Source of the DNA: Stenotrophomonas sp. 57
GTDB lineage: Bacteria; Pseudomonadota; Gammaproteobacteria; Xanthomonadales; Xanthomonadaceae
Direction: 5' to 3'
Assembly: GCF_030291075.1 (NCBI RefSeq)
Contig: NZ_CP127407.1
Coordinates: 3,718,001 to 3,782,000, forward strand
Length of the DNA stretch: 64,000 nt
Part shown: positions 52,759 through 61,680 of the stretch, piece by piece
Numbering within the stretch: position 1 is the first letter of the stretch
Layout: every line of letters begins with the position of its first letter
Translations under genes and position numbers: made by a program
The notes under the pieces: model-generated
Seen by the model: the letters and a program-made list of their open reading frames with translations, nothing else
The model's database searches: none
What the model was told of the DNA's origin: nothing

Positions 52759-54572
52759 GCAGAGGGACCTTGTTTATCCGCGTCGATCGCGGGAGGCAGA
52801 TAGAAGTGGAAGGTGGCGCCGACGTCCGGTTCGGCCTCCGCCCAGATACGGCCGCCATGGCGGGTCAGCACGCGGCGTACGCTGGCCAGACCAATGCCGG
52901 TGCCCGGGTAGTCGCTGGCCTTGTGCAGGCGCTGGAACACGCCGAACAGTTTCCCGGCGTAGGCCATGTCAAAGCCTGCGCCATTGTCGCTGACCGTGAA
53001 CTGATGACCGCCATCGGGCTGCGGCTGGTAGTCCACGCGGATCTTTGCCGGCTCGCGGTTGCCCGAATACTTCACCGCGTTGCCGAGCAGGTTCAGCCAG
53101 ACCTGGCGGATCATGTTCTCGTCGGCCACCACGATCGGCAGCGGCGCGATGCTCCACTCCACCTGGTGCGCATGGCCGCTGCCCTCGGCTTCGGCCTGCA
53201 GGTTGGCATCGAGCATGGCGCGGGTATCGGCCACCAGCGACTGCATGTCCACCGCCTGCTGGCGCATCGCGGCTCGGCCCAGCCGCGAGTAGACCAGCAG
53301 GTCATCGATCAGCGCCGCCATCCGCCGGGCCGAACTGGAGATCACTTCCAGGTAGTGGCGGCTCTTGTCATCGGCAGCATCGCCCAGGTGGCGCGACAGC
53401 TTGTCGGAGAACCCGGCGACGTGGCGCAGCGGTGCGCGCAGGTCATGCGAAACCGAGTAGCTGAAGGCCTCCAGCTCGCGGTTGACCTCGGACACCTGGG
53501 CAACCTTGCCTTCCAGCTGGCGGTTGAGCTCTTCAACGCGCAGCTGGACTGCGCGTTGCATGGTGACATCGCTGACCGTCATCAGCACCACTTCGTCATC
53601 GGTATCGGGCAACGGCATGCGGCGCGCGTTCAGCAGCATGTAACGCGCCATGCCATCGGCAGTGCGCTGTTCGTGCTCGAAATCCCACAGTTCGCGACCG
53701 CGCAGCAGCACGTCGGACAGGCGCTGGCGCACTACGGCGTCCTTCCAGGCGCCGTCACCGACGGCTTCCAGCAACAGGCCATCGGCACGCTCGTCCTGAA
53801 GCCCGTACAACTCGGCGAAGGCCGGGTTGTGCAGCTGCACGCGCAGGTCGCCGTCGAGCAGCACGATGGGTTCACGAACGGTCTGCAGCACCGAGGCGGC
53901 GCGTGCGGCCGAGCGCAGCGACTGCCGTTCGGCATGCAGGCGGCGGCCGATCTGCCGCTGCAGCAGCCACAGCACGAGACCAAGCAGCGCCAGCTGCACC
54001 ACCAGCGAACTCCACGACACCAGCTCGGTCTGCTTGCGCTGCCGCGCGGCCTGCTCGGCACGCAATGTCAGCAGTTTCTGCTCGCTGTCCTGCAATTCTT
54101 CAACCAGTCCACGGATCGGGTAGCGCGTGCTGAGATCCTGCACCAGTTCGCGCTGGTCGCTGTTGGGCTCGGATCTGGCGAGCTCACGGGCAAGTGCCAT
54201 GCGCCCTTCCAGCATCGATTCGATGCGGCCGATCCGGATCAGCTGGTCGGGATTGTCGCGGGTCATCCGGCCCAGCTCGGCCAGGCGCCCGGGGATTTCG
54301 TTGGCCCTGGCCATGCGCTCGCGCAGGCCCGGTGCGTCCACGCCCTTGGACAGGGTCAGCGCCGCCGACTCGACGTCACGCACATCGGCCTGCAGCTGCT
54401 GCAGGGCCACACTCACGGCCTGGGTATGGTTCACCCAAGCCATCGCCTGCTCGCTGTCATGCTGCAGTTTGCGCAGGGTCAACCACGGCACCACGATGAT
54501 CGCGGCAGCCGCCAGTGCCAGGGCCGGCAACCGCCAGCGGTCCCAGATGTCGTCACTGAAAACCAGCGCCAT
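52755..54572 (-). CDS. Membrane sensor histidine kinase with CHASE3-like and PAS domains
   Basis: Kinase of 605 residues. Two hydrophobic helices (about 15-33 and 187-204) enclose a helical periplasmic sensor of CHASE3 type. A PAS-like domain follows (about 225-345: VREPIVLLDGDLRVQLHNPA), then the dimerisation domain with His376 in FSYSVSHDLRAPLRHVAGF and an HATPase domain (VWLNLLGNAVKYSG, DNGAGFDM, GTGIGLASVRRVLTRHGG). This layout resembles phytochrome-like kinases that use Rcp1-type regulators, and such a regulator is encoded directly after it. It is the first gene of the three-gene operon. Stimulus unknown. Confidence 0.9.
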   Translation of the reverse strand: MALVFSDDIWDRWRLPALALAAAAIIVVPWLTLRKLQHDSEQAMAWVNHTQAVSVALQQLQADVRDVESAALTLSKGVDAPGLRERMARANEIPGRLAELGRMTRDNPDQLIRIGRIESMLEGRMALARELARSEPNSDQRELVQDLSTRYPIRGLVEELQDSEQKLLTLRAEQAARQRKQTELVSWSSLVVQLALLGLVLWLLQRQIGRRLHAERQSLRSAARAASVLQTVREPIVLLDGDLRVQLHNPAFAELYGLQDERADGLLLEAVGDGAWKDAVVRQRLSDVLLRGRELWDFEHEQRTADGMARYMLLNARRMPLPDTDDEVVLMTVSDVTMQRAVQLRVEELNRQLEGKVAQVSEVNRELEAFSYSVSHDLRAPLRHVAGFSDKLSRHLGDAADDKSRHYLEVISSSARRMAALIDDLLVYSRLGRAAMRQQAVDMQSLVADTRAMLDANLQAEAEGSGHAHQVEWSIAPLPIVVADENMIRQVWLNLLGNAVKYSGNREPAKIRVDYQPQPDGGHQFTVSDNGAGFDMAYAGKLFGVFQRLHKASDYPGTGIGLASVRRVLTRHGGRIWAEAEPDVGATFHFYLPPAIDADKQGPSA

Positions 54573-54705
54573 AGTTCCTCTTCAGCACGGCCGCGGAGCG
54601 TCGGCCGGGACCTGCCCGGCTGCGGCGGAACCGGCAATATAGCGCAGGCGATCACAACACTGGGCTTTCCGGCCCGGTTGGCTGAACGGGTTGGCAATCC
54701 CACCT

Positions 54706-54766
54706 GTAGAGCCGGGCCCACGCTCGGCTGGAACCCAAAGGCAGCCGAGCATGGGCTCGGCTCTAC
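54706..54766. repeat. SMAG-type inverted dimer
   Basis: GTAGAGCCGGGCCCACGCTC unit and its inverted partner ending CATGGGCTCGGCTCTAC, separated by about 15 bases. It lies between the start of the sensor kinase gene and the end of the BON gene. Confidence 0.85.
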
Positions 54767-54804
54767 AGGGTGGCGGGCGCCCCGCTTGGGGCGCCCGATA
54801 GGGC

Positions 54805-55188
54805 TCAGCGCTTGGCGGCAGCGCTGACCTTCAATGCGGCAGCATCAACGCGGGTCACGCCCTTGATGCCCTTGGCGGTGGTGACCGCCTTGTCTTTCTC
54901 GGCCTGGGTGGCCACAGCGCCGCTGAGGCTCACCACGCCGTTCACGGTTTCCACCTTGATTTCAGTGCCCGGAACGTTGCTGCTGGCGAGCAGGTCGGCC
55001 TTCACTTTGGTGGTGATCCAGGTATCGGTCACCGGCTCGTTGGAGTCATGGCGATCGGCGTGCGTGGCCGGATGTGCGCTGGTCGGCGGGCTCTTCGCGG
55101 CCGGATCCTTGGCGAATGCGGCCGAGGAGGACAGCGCCAGGCCCAGGGTCAGGGCAGAAGCAATCAGCGTGCGGGTGGTATTGCTCAT
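54805..55188 (-). CDS. Periplasmic BON-domain protein (OsmY-like)
   Basis: Exported protein of 127 residues. A signal peptide (TRTLIASALTLGLALSSSAAFA) precedes a His/Pro-rich linker and one BON domain from about residue 55: TWITTKVKADLLASSNVPGT, VETVNGVVSLSGAVATQAEK and IKGVTRVDAAALKV. BON domains bind membranes or lipids; OsmY, which has two, is a stress-induced periplasmic protein. This single-domain form probably has a similar envelope-stress role, which is inferred. It is a single gene, opposite to the oxidoreductase at 55359. Confidence 0.88.
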   Translation of the reverse strand: MSNTTRTLIASALTLGLALSSSAAFAKDPAAKSPPTSAHPATHADRHDSNEPVTDTWITTKVKADLLASSNVPGTEIKVETVNGVVSLSGAVATQAEKDKAVTTAKGIKGVTRVDAAALKVSAAAKR

Positions 55189-55358
55189 CGTGTCGTACTC
55201 CTTCGGAATGTGCTGCCAGTCTGGACAAGCAGGCGTGGAGCACGCGTGGCGCTGCGGTCATGCCGCCGTGAATCGAAACGTTTCCAACGGCAACGGTTCA
55301 GTTTTGGCCTGCAACGGCCCGTCGTTTACCCTGCCCTTCCCACTGCCGGAGCTCTGTC

Positions 55359-56402
55359 ATGCGCCCCGACCTGCAACTGGCCCTGATCGGCTACGGCCTC
55401 GCCGGCCGTGTCTTCCACGCACCGCTGATCCAGCACACGCCCGGGCTGGTACTGCACAGCATCGTCAGTTCGCAGCGTGACACCCTGCTGCGCGCGTTCA
55501 GCGACGTGCACGTTCGCGCCACGCCGCAGGAAGTGTTCGACGACCCGGCCGTGGATGCGGTGGTGATCGCCACGCCCAACGGACAGCACGCGCCGCTGGC
55601 GATCGCAGCCCTGGCGGCGGGCAAGCATGTGCTGGTCGACAAGCCGTTCGCACTGGACGTGGCTGAAGCGGAAGCAGTGCTGGCTGCGGCGCGCGATGCC
55701 GGACGCATCGCGACGGTGTTCCAGAACCGGCGCTTCGATGCCGACTTCCTCACGCTGCAGGCGCTGCTGGCCGGAGGTGTGCTGGGTGAGGTAGCCGAAT
55801 GCCACGCGCACTTCGATCGCTACCGTCCGCAGGTGCGCGACCGCTGGCGCGAGCAGGACGGTCCCGGTAGTGGCCTGTGGTACGACCTCGGCCCGCATCT
55901 GCTGGACCAGATGCTGGTGCTGTTCGGCTGGCCCGAGGCGATCGACGCGGATCTGGCCGTGCAGCGCGAAGGCGGTGCCGGCATCGACTACTTCCACGCC
56001 GTGCTCCACTACCCACGGCATCGCGCCATCGTGCATTCCGGTTCGCTGGTGGCGGCGCAGACGCCACACTTCAGCGTGCATGGCAGCCAGGCCAGCTGGA
56101 TCAAGCATGGGCTGGACGTGCAGGAAGCACAGTTGCGGCGCGGTGTTGCCCCGGGTGCGCCGGGATGGGGCATCGACCCGCGGCATGGCGAGCTGGTGCG
56201 CTGTGATGCCGAGGACAACGTGCAGCGCAGCACCATCGACAATCTGCCCGGTGACTACCGGCGGCTGTATGCGCAGTTCGCGGCGGCGGTGAATGGTGAT
56301 GGCGAAGCTACGGTCAGCCCGGTACAGGCGCTGCAGCTGATGCGGTTGCTGCAGGCAGGCATGGAGAGTTCGCGCGAGGGGCGGCGGGTGCGGTTGGGGT
56401 GA
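55359..56402 (+). CDS. Gfo/Idh/MocA-family oxidoreductase
   Basis: NAD(P)-dependent oxidoreductase of 347 residues. The N-terminal Rossmann domain begins LALIGYGLAGRVFHAPLIQH, with VVIATPNGQHAPLAIAAL and the catalytic-lysine motif GKHVLVDKPFALDVAEAEAV. The C-terminal alpha/beta domain includes FQNRRFDADFLTL, GLWYDLGPHLLDQ and a final VSPVQALQLMRLL. The combination GYGLAGRVFHAP and VFQNRR is typical of the YdgJ/YhhX branch, whose substrates are unknown sugars or polyols. It is single, ends directly at a truncated composite repeat and is convergent with gnd. Confidence 0.9.
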   Translation: MRPDLQLALIGYGLAGRVFHAPLIQHTPGLVLHSIVSSQRDTLLRAFSDVHVRATPQEVFDDPAVDAVVIATPNGQHAPLAIAALAAGKHVLVDKPFALDVAEAEAVLAAARDAGRIATVFQNRRFDADFLTLQALLAGGVLGEVAECHAHFDRYRPQVRDRWREQDGPGSGLWYDLGPHLLDQMLVLFGWPEAIDADLAVQREGGAGIDYFHAVLHYPRHRAIVHSGSLVAAQTPHFSVHGSQASWIKHGLDVQEAQLRRGVAPGAPGWGIDPRHGELVRCDAEDNVQRSTIDNLPGDYRRLYAQFAAAVNGDGEATVSPVQALQLMRLLQAGMESSREGRRVRLG

Positions 56403-56405
56403 TCG

Positions 56406-56479
56406 GCAGGGCTGCGCCCTGCACCTGCCGAAGCAACGGCAACATCACCGTCAAATGCTGGTTTCCTGCGGGATGGCGT
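56406..56479 (+). repeat. Composite structured repeat, truncated copy 3
   Basis: Begins 3 bases after the oxidoreductase stop with the same hairpin GCAGGGC-TGC-GCCCTGC (56406-56422), then CCGAAGCAACGGCAAC and GCTGGTTTCCTG / GGGATGGCG as in copies 1 and 2. The stem-and-loop half (outer arms, ACGCCGTAAACCC loop) is absent. Confidence 0.75.
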
Positions 56480-56512
56480 GGCAATGATCGGAATGCACTT
56501 GTGAGGCCTCAT

Positions 56513-56551
56513 GGGGTCGGATCCCTTTCATGCGGAAAGGGATCCGACCCC
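56513..56551. repeat. Long inverted repeat downstream of gnd
   Basis: GGGGTCGGATCCCTTTC (56513-56529) and GAAAGGGATCCGACCCC (56535-56551): perfect 17-base arms, 5-base spacer. It is related to the element at 49353 (A/T pairs there are G/C pairs here) and ends 8 bases before the gnd stop, suiting a convergent terminator. Confidence 0.85.
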
Positions 56552-56559
56552 GGCAAGCC

Positions 56560-57465
56560 TTACGACTTCTTGATCGCATGGCCGCCGAACTCGTTGCGCA
56601 TCGCCGACAACAGGCGGTCGGTGAACGAATTGGATTCGCGCGAACGCAGGCGTTCCAGCAGCGACAGGGTGATCACCGGCGCCGGTACGTCCAGCGCGAT
56701 CGCTTCGGCCACGGTCCAGCGGCCCTCGCCGGAATCCTCGACATACGGCGCGATGCCATCCAGCGACGGATTGCGCTTGAGGGCTTCGGTGCTCAGGTCC
56801 AGCAGCCAGGAACGCACCACGCTGCCGTGGCGCCACACCTCGGCCACCTGCGCCAGGTCCAGCTCCATCTCCTGCTTGCGCTCCATCAGCGCGAAGCCTT
56901 CGGCATAGGCCTGCATCATTCCGTACTCGATGCCGTTGTGGACCATCTTGGTGAAGTGCCCGGCGCCAGACGGTCCGACACGTGCCCAGCCACGATCGGC
57001 GGCCGGTGCCAGCGTGCGCAGCAGCGGTGCGATCTGGTCCACCACGGACGCTTCGCCACCGACCATCAGGCTGTAGCCTTCCTGCAGGCCCCACACGCCA
57101 CCGCTGGTGCCGCAGTCCACATAGCCCAGATCGTCTTCGGCCAGCGCCTTGGCGCGGCGGATCGAGTCCTGGTAGTTGGAGTTGCCACCGTCGATGACGA
57201 TGTCACCTTCGGCCAGGTGCGGGGTCAGCTGACCCAGGGTCTGGTCGACGGTTTCGCCAGCCGGCACCATCAGCCACACCACGCGTGGCACCGGCAGCGC
57301 GGCCACGGCCGCGGCCAGCGAATCAACCACCTCCAGGCCGGCCTCGGCGGCGCGCTGGCGGGCGCCTTCGCCCGGGTCGTAGCCGACCACGCGGTGGCCG
57401 CCGCGATGCAGGCGCTGGGCCATGTTGGCGCCCATGCGGCCGAGGCCGATCATTGCAATATCCAT
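56560..57465 (-). CDS. gnd: 6-phosphogluconate dehydrogenase, decarboxylating, short type
   Basis: Pentose-phosphate enzyme of 301 residues converting 6-phosphogluconate to ribulose-5-phosphate, CO2 and NAD(P)H. It is the short form (about 300 residues, unlike the 470-residue classical Gnd). Motifs: MIGLGRMGANMAQRLHRGGH and VIDGGNSNYQDSIRRA, then CGTSGGVWGLQEGYSLMVGG and GPSGAGHFTKMVHNGIEYGM with the catalytic Lys, and a C-terminal RLRSRESNSFTDRLLSAMRN. Short types are often NAD-dependent. It is a single gene in this window; a secreted unknown lies 10 bases upstream on the same strand, so co-transcription is possible. Confidence 0.93.
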   Translation of the reverse strand: MDIAMIGLGRMGANMAQRLHRGGHRVVGYDPGEGARQRAAEAGLEVVDSLAAAVAALPVPRVVWLMVPAGETVDQTLGQLTPHLAEGDIVIDGGNSNYQDSIRRAKALAEDDLGYVDCGTSGGVWGLQEGYSLMVGGEASVVDQIAPLLRTLAPAADRGWARVGPSGAGHFTKMVHNGIEYGMMQAYAEGFALMERKQEMELDLAQVAEVWRHGSVVRSWLLDLSTEALKRNPSLDGIAPYVEDSGEGRWTVAEAIALDVPAPVITLSLLERLRSRESNSFTDRLLSAMRNEFGGHAIKKS

Positions 57466-57475
57466 TGTTTCACCT

Positions 57476-58732
57476 TCAGTTGGGGTCTAGGGTCAGGCTG
57501 CCTGGCCTGCCGGTAGCCGCGCAGTGGCGCAGCTGCGCCTCGCGCCAACGCCGGTAGAGCGTGGTATGCAGATTGTGCACCGCCAGATCGATCGAAAACG
57601 GGGTTCGCGGATTGCGGTCGAGCAGGCGGGCGATGTGGTAACCGATGGGACGTATACCGCGCGGGTGCACGTAGATCACGAACTGCTGGTAGAACGGATC
57701 GTCCAGCAGCTGGTCCATGCGTGCCAGCGTGTCGCGGTAGCGCGGTGCCAGCGTCGCGCGCAGCTGCGCATCGCGCTCGAACAGCAGGCGCTCGAAATAG
57801 CGCTGGCCAACGCGCGGAATGCCCTGCGCCAGTTTCCACACCTCGGCATTGCGCTGGTCGTACCAGGCCAGGCCGCCGTGCGCAGCCAAGGCCTGCGCGG
57901 CCTCCTCGCCCACCGACACCACCACGAAATTCTCGGCCTGGTTGCTCAGGTCGTCCAGCGTGCCCTTTTCGTAGACATGTTCGATGAAACCGGGCACGCC
58001 GACGAAGGCCTGCCGGCCCATCGCCGATGTGCGTACCGCCTTGCCATCGGCGAAGAAATCACCGGCATGCGCGCCGAGCAGGATGCTGTCGGTCTGGTGC
58101 AGTGCGAGGAAGGTGCCGATCGACAGTTCCTCTGCAGCAAATTCGGCATCAAATGCCGTGTCGCCATACAGTTCGCGCTGGGTGGCCAGTTGTGCGACCT
58201 GGCGACCGACCCCGCATTCGGCACGCACCTTGCCGCTGTAGAACGCCTGCAGCGCCTGGCTGTTGCCCGCAGTGGGCACGAAACCACGGCCGAAGCTTCG
58301 CGTGCGCTGCCAGCCTTGCGCCTGTGCGCCGCGTACGCCGAAGCCGATCCAGCCCAGTTGGGGGCCGGAGAAACGAAAGCCTTCGTTGCCCTGCAGTGCG
58401 GTCGCGGCACGTTGCGTGGCGGCGCCCAGCTGGAAGGCATAGGCGCAGACCGTGGCCGGATCGTCCAGCAGCTGCTGCAGCCACGCTTCGCGGGCGGCAG
58501 CCGGCATTTCCGCCGGCCATTGCACGCGCAGATCACCCGCCGCCTGTGCCTGCGCCAGTGACGCGCGCGTGCATACCGGACCGCCGTGCACCTGCGGTGC
58601 ACTGATCGCGCGTGTTTCGAAGTGCCACCCCAGGCGCTGCAACAGGCCCTGCGTGCAGTCCAGCGGCGCGGCTGCCGCGCCCAGCGCGGGCAGCAGCAGG
58701 GCCACGCCCATCCATCTGCCGCGCACGATCAA
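57476..58732 (-). CDS. Exported protein of unknown function
   Basis: Protein of 418 residues that I cannot place in a family. It has a signal peptide (MIVRGRWMGVALLLPALGAA, cleavage near AAAAP) and about six cysteines, including CTQG at the mature N-terminus and CGVGR and CAAT later, so disulfides are likely. Other notable segments are GWIGFGVRGAQAQG, LFERDAQLRATLAPRY and FVIYVHPRGIRPIGYHIARL. No catalytic motif is clear. It overlaps the following DUF2242 lipoprotein gene by four bases (ATGA), so the two envelope proteins are probably made together. Calling it a gene is safe; function is unknown. Confidence 0.75.
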   Translation of the reverse strand: MIVRGRWMGVALLLPALGAAAAPLDCTQGLLQRLGWHFETRAISAPQVHGGPVCTRASLAQAQAAGDLRVQWPAEMPAAAREAWLQQLLDDPATVCAYAFQLGAATQRAATALQGNEGFRFSGPQLGWIGFGVRGAQAQGWQRTRSFGRGFVPTAGNSQALQAFYSGKVRAECGVGRQVAQLATQRELYGDTAFDAEFAAEELSIGTFLALHQTDSILLGAHAGDFFADGKAVRTSAMGRQAFVGVPGFIEHVYEKGTLDDLSNQAENFVVVSVGEEAAQALAAHGGLAWYDQRNAEVWKLAQGIPRVGQRYFERLLFERDAQLRATLAPRYRDTLARMDQLLDDPFYQQFVIYVHPRGIRPIGYHIARLLDRNPRTPFSIDLAVHNLHTTLYRRWREAQLRHCAATGRPGSLTLDPN

Positions 58733-59319
58733 CCCTGGTCCGTGCTGGCCGGTGCGGGTTCGGGAGTTGCAGCCGCAGGAGGCGCGAGCGTGCCGGTGTC
58801 CGATGGCAGGTACTGCTGCAGGCGCTGGAAGAAGCGGCGATAGAACTCGGCATCAGTGACCGTGCTGCTGGCCACCTTCACCAGCGAGTCGTCGTTGCTG
58901 CCGAACGGCAGCGATACCGAACCCAACGCGCCGACACCGACACTGGCCGAGGTCGGGCTCTTCCTGAGCGCATAGCGATCCTGCACCGCGCTGACGAACA
59001 CCAGCGTCTGGCTGCCGCGCGGCGCACAGGAGATGCGCAGCACCAGTTGCTCATGGTCGTCATCGCGGGGCTGGAAATTCTTGTTGCCCTCCACCTGTGC
59101 CGCATCGGAACGCGCAATGGCGTAGCCCTGGCTGAGCAGGGTGCGGCGTGCCGCTTCACACGCATCTGCCGGGCGACCATCGACGGTGCGCGAGAAGGTG
59201 TCGCCGGAGTCGAAGGACTCACGCAGCAGGGTGCTGTCGGCGGCACGGCCACCACAGGCCGACAGGATCAGGGCGCCGGAGAGCGCCACGACAACGCTGG
59301 AAAGACGGGAGGCCCGCAT
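58729..59319 (-). CDS. DUF2242-family lipoprotein
   Basis: Predicted lipoprotein of 196 residues. The signal ends in ILSAC with the lipid-attached Cys at about residue 22 and no Asp at +2, so it should go to the outer membrane. The mature domain matches DUF2242: LRESFDSGDTFSRTVDG, ACEAARRTLLSQGYAIARSD, FQPRDDDHEQLVLRISCAP and VFVSAVQDRYALRKS. The tail is Pro/Ala-rich. Its function is unknown. It is the first gene of a pair with the exported protein downstream, the stop and start overlapping as ATGA. Confidence 0.85.
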   Translation of the reverse strand: MRASRLSSVVVALSGALILSACGGRAADSTLLRESFDSGDTFSRTVDGRPADACEAARRTLLSQGYAIARSDAAQVEGNKNFQPRDDDHEQLVLRISCAPRGSQTLVFVSAVQDRYALRKSPTSASVGVGALGSVSLPFGSNDDSLVKVASSTVTDAEFYRRFFQRLQQYLPSDTGTLAPPAAATPEPAPASTDQG

Positions 59320-59502
59320 GGGTACTCCTGCGAGGACGGTGCCGCCAAGGGTAGTCCTGTCACCGTGTGCAGCAGGTCGAAACCGGCGCCACGAGCTGCC
59401 ACCGTTGCTGACGGTTCATGCGCCGGTAGCGCCGGGAACGAGGCCCTCAAACAGGAAAGGGCCGGCAATGCCGCCCCCCCCGTTACACATGCACCTGCCG
59501 GT

Positions 59503-61680
59503 TCAGTCGGCCCAGCGGCCGGCACCGGTGGACTGCGGCAGCACCTGCGCCGACAGCGGGCGGTCGTTGGCCAGCAGATTCACCGCGTCGGCCAGGATCG
59601 AGGCCGATTCGCGCAGCAGCGGGTCCGGTCGCTTTTCGGCGGCCTTCTCGCGCGCGGCATCCTTGACGATGTCGCGCTCGTTGCCGGTCAGGCCGTCATC
59701 GCTGCTGTCATCGGCCAGCGGGTCCAGGGCCAGGCCCAGTTCCTTGCGCTGCTGCTGGCGCTCCTTGCGCTGGGTGTCCTGGCGCTCGCGCTCGGCGCGA
59801 CGGGTCGCCTCGTTCAACGAGACGTACTTCTTCGCCGCTTCAGTGCGGAACTGCTGCACGTCCTCGTTCCACCACTGGAACTCCTTGTCGGTGGCGATGC
59901 GGGCGTCGTGGCGGGTTTCCAGCTTCGGCAGCAGCGGCGCGAAGTTGCCGTACTGGGTGTGCGGCACGGCCGCGATGCGGGTCCACGGCAAGGCGTTGTC
60001 GTAGGTGCTCTCGCCAAACTCGGTGGCATCGACGCTGGCCGGGAAGGCCAGGTCCGGCACCACGCCCTTGTGCTGGGTGCTGCTTCCGCTGATGCGGAAG
60101 AACTGGGCGATGGTCAGCTTGACCTGGCCGAAGCGCTGGGTCTCGCCACTCGGCCAACGGTCGAGGTCGACGATGTTCTGCACGGTGCCCTTGCCGAAGC
60201 TGGTTTCACCGATCACCAGGCCACGGCCGTAGTCCTGGATGGCGCCGGCGAAGATTTCCGAGGCCGAGGCCGAGCCGCGGTTGATCAGCACCGCCAGCGG
60301 GCCGTCCCACGCCACGCCCTGGTTGCGATCGCTGTTGACGGTGACGCGGCCACCGGACTCGCGCACCTGCACCACCGGGCCCTGCTCGATGAACAGGCCG
60401 GTCAGTTCGATCGCTTCATCCAGCGAACCACCGCCGTTGTTGCGCAGGTCCAGCACCACGCCGTCCAGCTTGTCGTTCTTGAAACCGGCCAGCAGCTTGG
60501 CCACGTCGCGGGTGGCCGAGGCATAGTCGGCGGCATTGCGGCGACGGCCTTCGAAGTCCTGGTAGAACGTCGGCAGCTTGATCACGCCGATCTTGCGCGC
60601 CGGCTCACCATTGGCGGCCGGGATGGTCATGGTCTCGCCCTTGGCGGCCTGTTCGGCCAGGCGCACCTTCTGCCGGGTCAGCACCAGCGTGTGGTGCTTG
60701 CCATCGGCACCTTCGGCCGCCGGGATGAATTCCAGCTTGACCTGTGTGTCCTTGGCGCCACGGATCTTGGCCACGACATCGTCGATGCGCCAGCCGATCA
60801 CATCCTCGACCTGGCCGGACTTGCCCTGGCCGACGCCGACGATGCGGTCGCCCGGCTTCAGCGTGCCGTCCACCGCCGCCGGTCCACCGGCGATGATCTC
60901 GCGGATCACCACCACATCGTCCTGGCGCTGCAGCTGCGCGCCAATGCCTTCCAGCGACAGCGACATCGCCTGGTTGAAGTTCTCGGCGGTACGCGGGGTG
61001 AAGTAATCCGTGTGCGGATCGACGGCGCTGGTGTACGAATTCATGAAGAACTGGAAGACGTCCTCGCCCTTCAGTTCATTGACCGACTTCTCCAGCGTCG
61101 CGTAGCGCTTGTCCAGCGTCTTGCGGATGTCATCCGGCTTCTTGCCGGCCAGCTTCAGGCGCAGCCAGTCGTTCTTGACCGACTTGCGCCACAGCTCGTC
61201 CAGCTCGGCGCTGCTGGCCGCCCACGGCACCTTCTTGCGGTCGTACTCGAAGCGCTCGTCGGTGGTGAAGTCCGGCTCCTGCTTGAGCAGCTTGCGCGCA
61301 TAGGCCACGCGCTCACCGACGCGCTGCTTGTACACGGCGAACACCTGGAACGCGGGCTCCAGCTCGCCACCACGGATGGCCGAGGAGATGTTGGCCTCGA
61401 ACGGCGCGAAGCGCGCCACGTCGGCCTGGGTGAAGTACTGCTTGCCGCCATCCAGCGTTTCCAGATAGCGCTTGAACACGTCCTTGGAGGTGGCCTCGTC
61501 CAGCGCGCGCGGGCGGTAGGCGTAGCGGCTGTCGGACAGCAGGCCGTACACCAGCTTGGAGGTGGTCACCTGGTCGGCGGTGGCCGCCGCGGGCAGCGCA
61601 GGCGAGTCGGCCTTGGCCGCCAACGCCAGCGGCGCGACCAGCGCCAGGGCCATCAGGAATGCGGGGGCTTTGAATTTCAT
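59503..61680 (-). CDS. prc: Carboxy-terminal processing protease (tail-specific protease)
   Basis: Periplasmic S41 serine protease of 725 residues, slightly longer than E. coli Prc (682). After the signal peptide (ending LALAAKA) comes the N-terminal helical domain, a PDZ domain (about 245-335: GIGAQLQRQDDVVVIREIIA), and the protease core. The Ser-Lys dyad is visible: Ser472 in GSASASEIFAGA and Lys497 in GETSFGKGTVQ; VVLDLRNNGGGSLDEAI lies before it. Prc cleaves C-terminal tails of proteins such as MepS and trims SsrA-tagged and PBP3 tails. It stands alone; SMAG dimers lie upstream. Confidence 0.95.
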   Translation of the reverse strand: MKFKAPAFLMALALVAPLALAAKADSPALPAAATADQVTTSKLVYGLLSDSRYAYRPRALDEATSKDVFKRYLETLDGGKQYFTQADVARFAPFEANISSAIRGGELEPAFQVFAVYKQRVGERVAYARKLLKQEPDFTTDERFEYDRKKVPWAASSAELDELWRKSVKNDWLRLKLAGKKPDDIRKTLDKRYATLEKSVNELKGEDVFQFFMNSYTSAVDPHTDYFTPRTAENFNQAMSLSLEGIGAQLQRQDDVVVIREIIAGGPAAVDGTLKPGDRIVGVGQGKSGQVEDVIGWRIDDVVAKIRGAKDTQVKLEFIPAAEGADGKHHTLVLTRQKVRLAEQAAKGETMTIPAANGEPARKIGVIKLPTFYQDFEGRRRNAADYASATRDVAKLLAGFKNDKLDGVVLDLRNNGGGSLDEAIELTGLFIEQGPVVQVRESGGRVTVNSDRNQGVAWDGPLAVLINRGSASASEIFAGAIQDYGRGLVIGETSFGKGTVQNIVDLDRWPSGETQRFGQVKLTIAQFFRISGSSTQHKGVVPDLAFPASVDATEFGESTYDNALPWTRIAAVPHTQYGNFAPLLPKLETRHDARIATDKEFQWWNEDVQQFRTEAAKKYVSLNEATRRAERERQDTQRKERQQQRKELGLALDPLADDSSDDGLTGNERDIVKDAAREKAAEKRPDPLLRESASILADAVNLLANDRPLSAQVLPQSTGAGRWAD

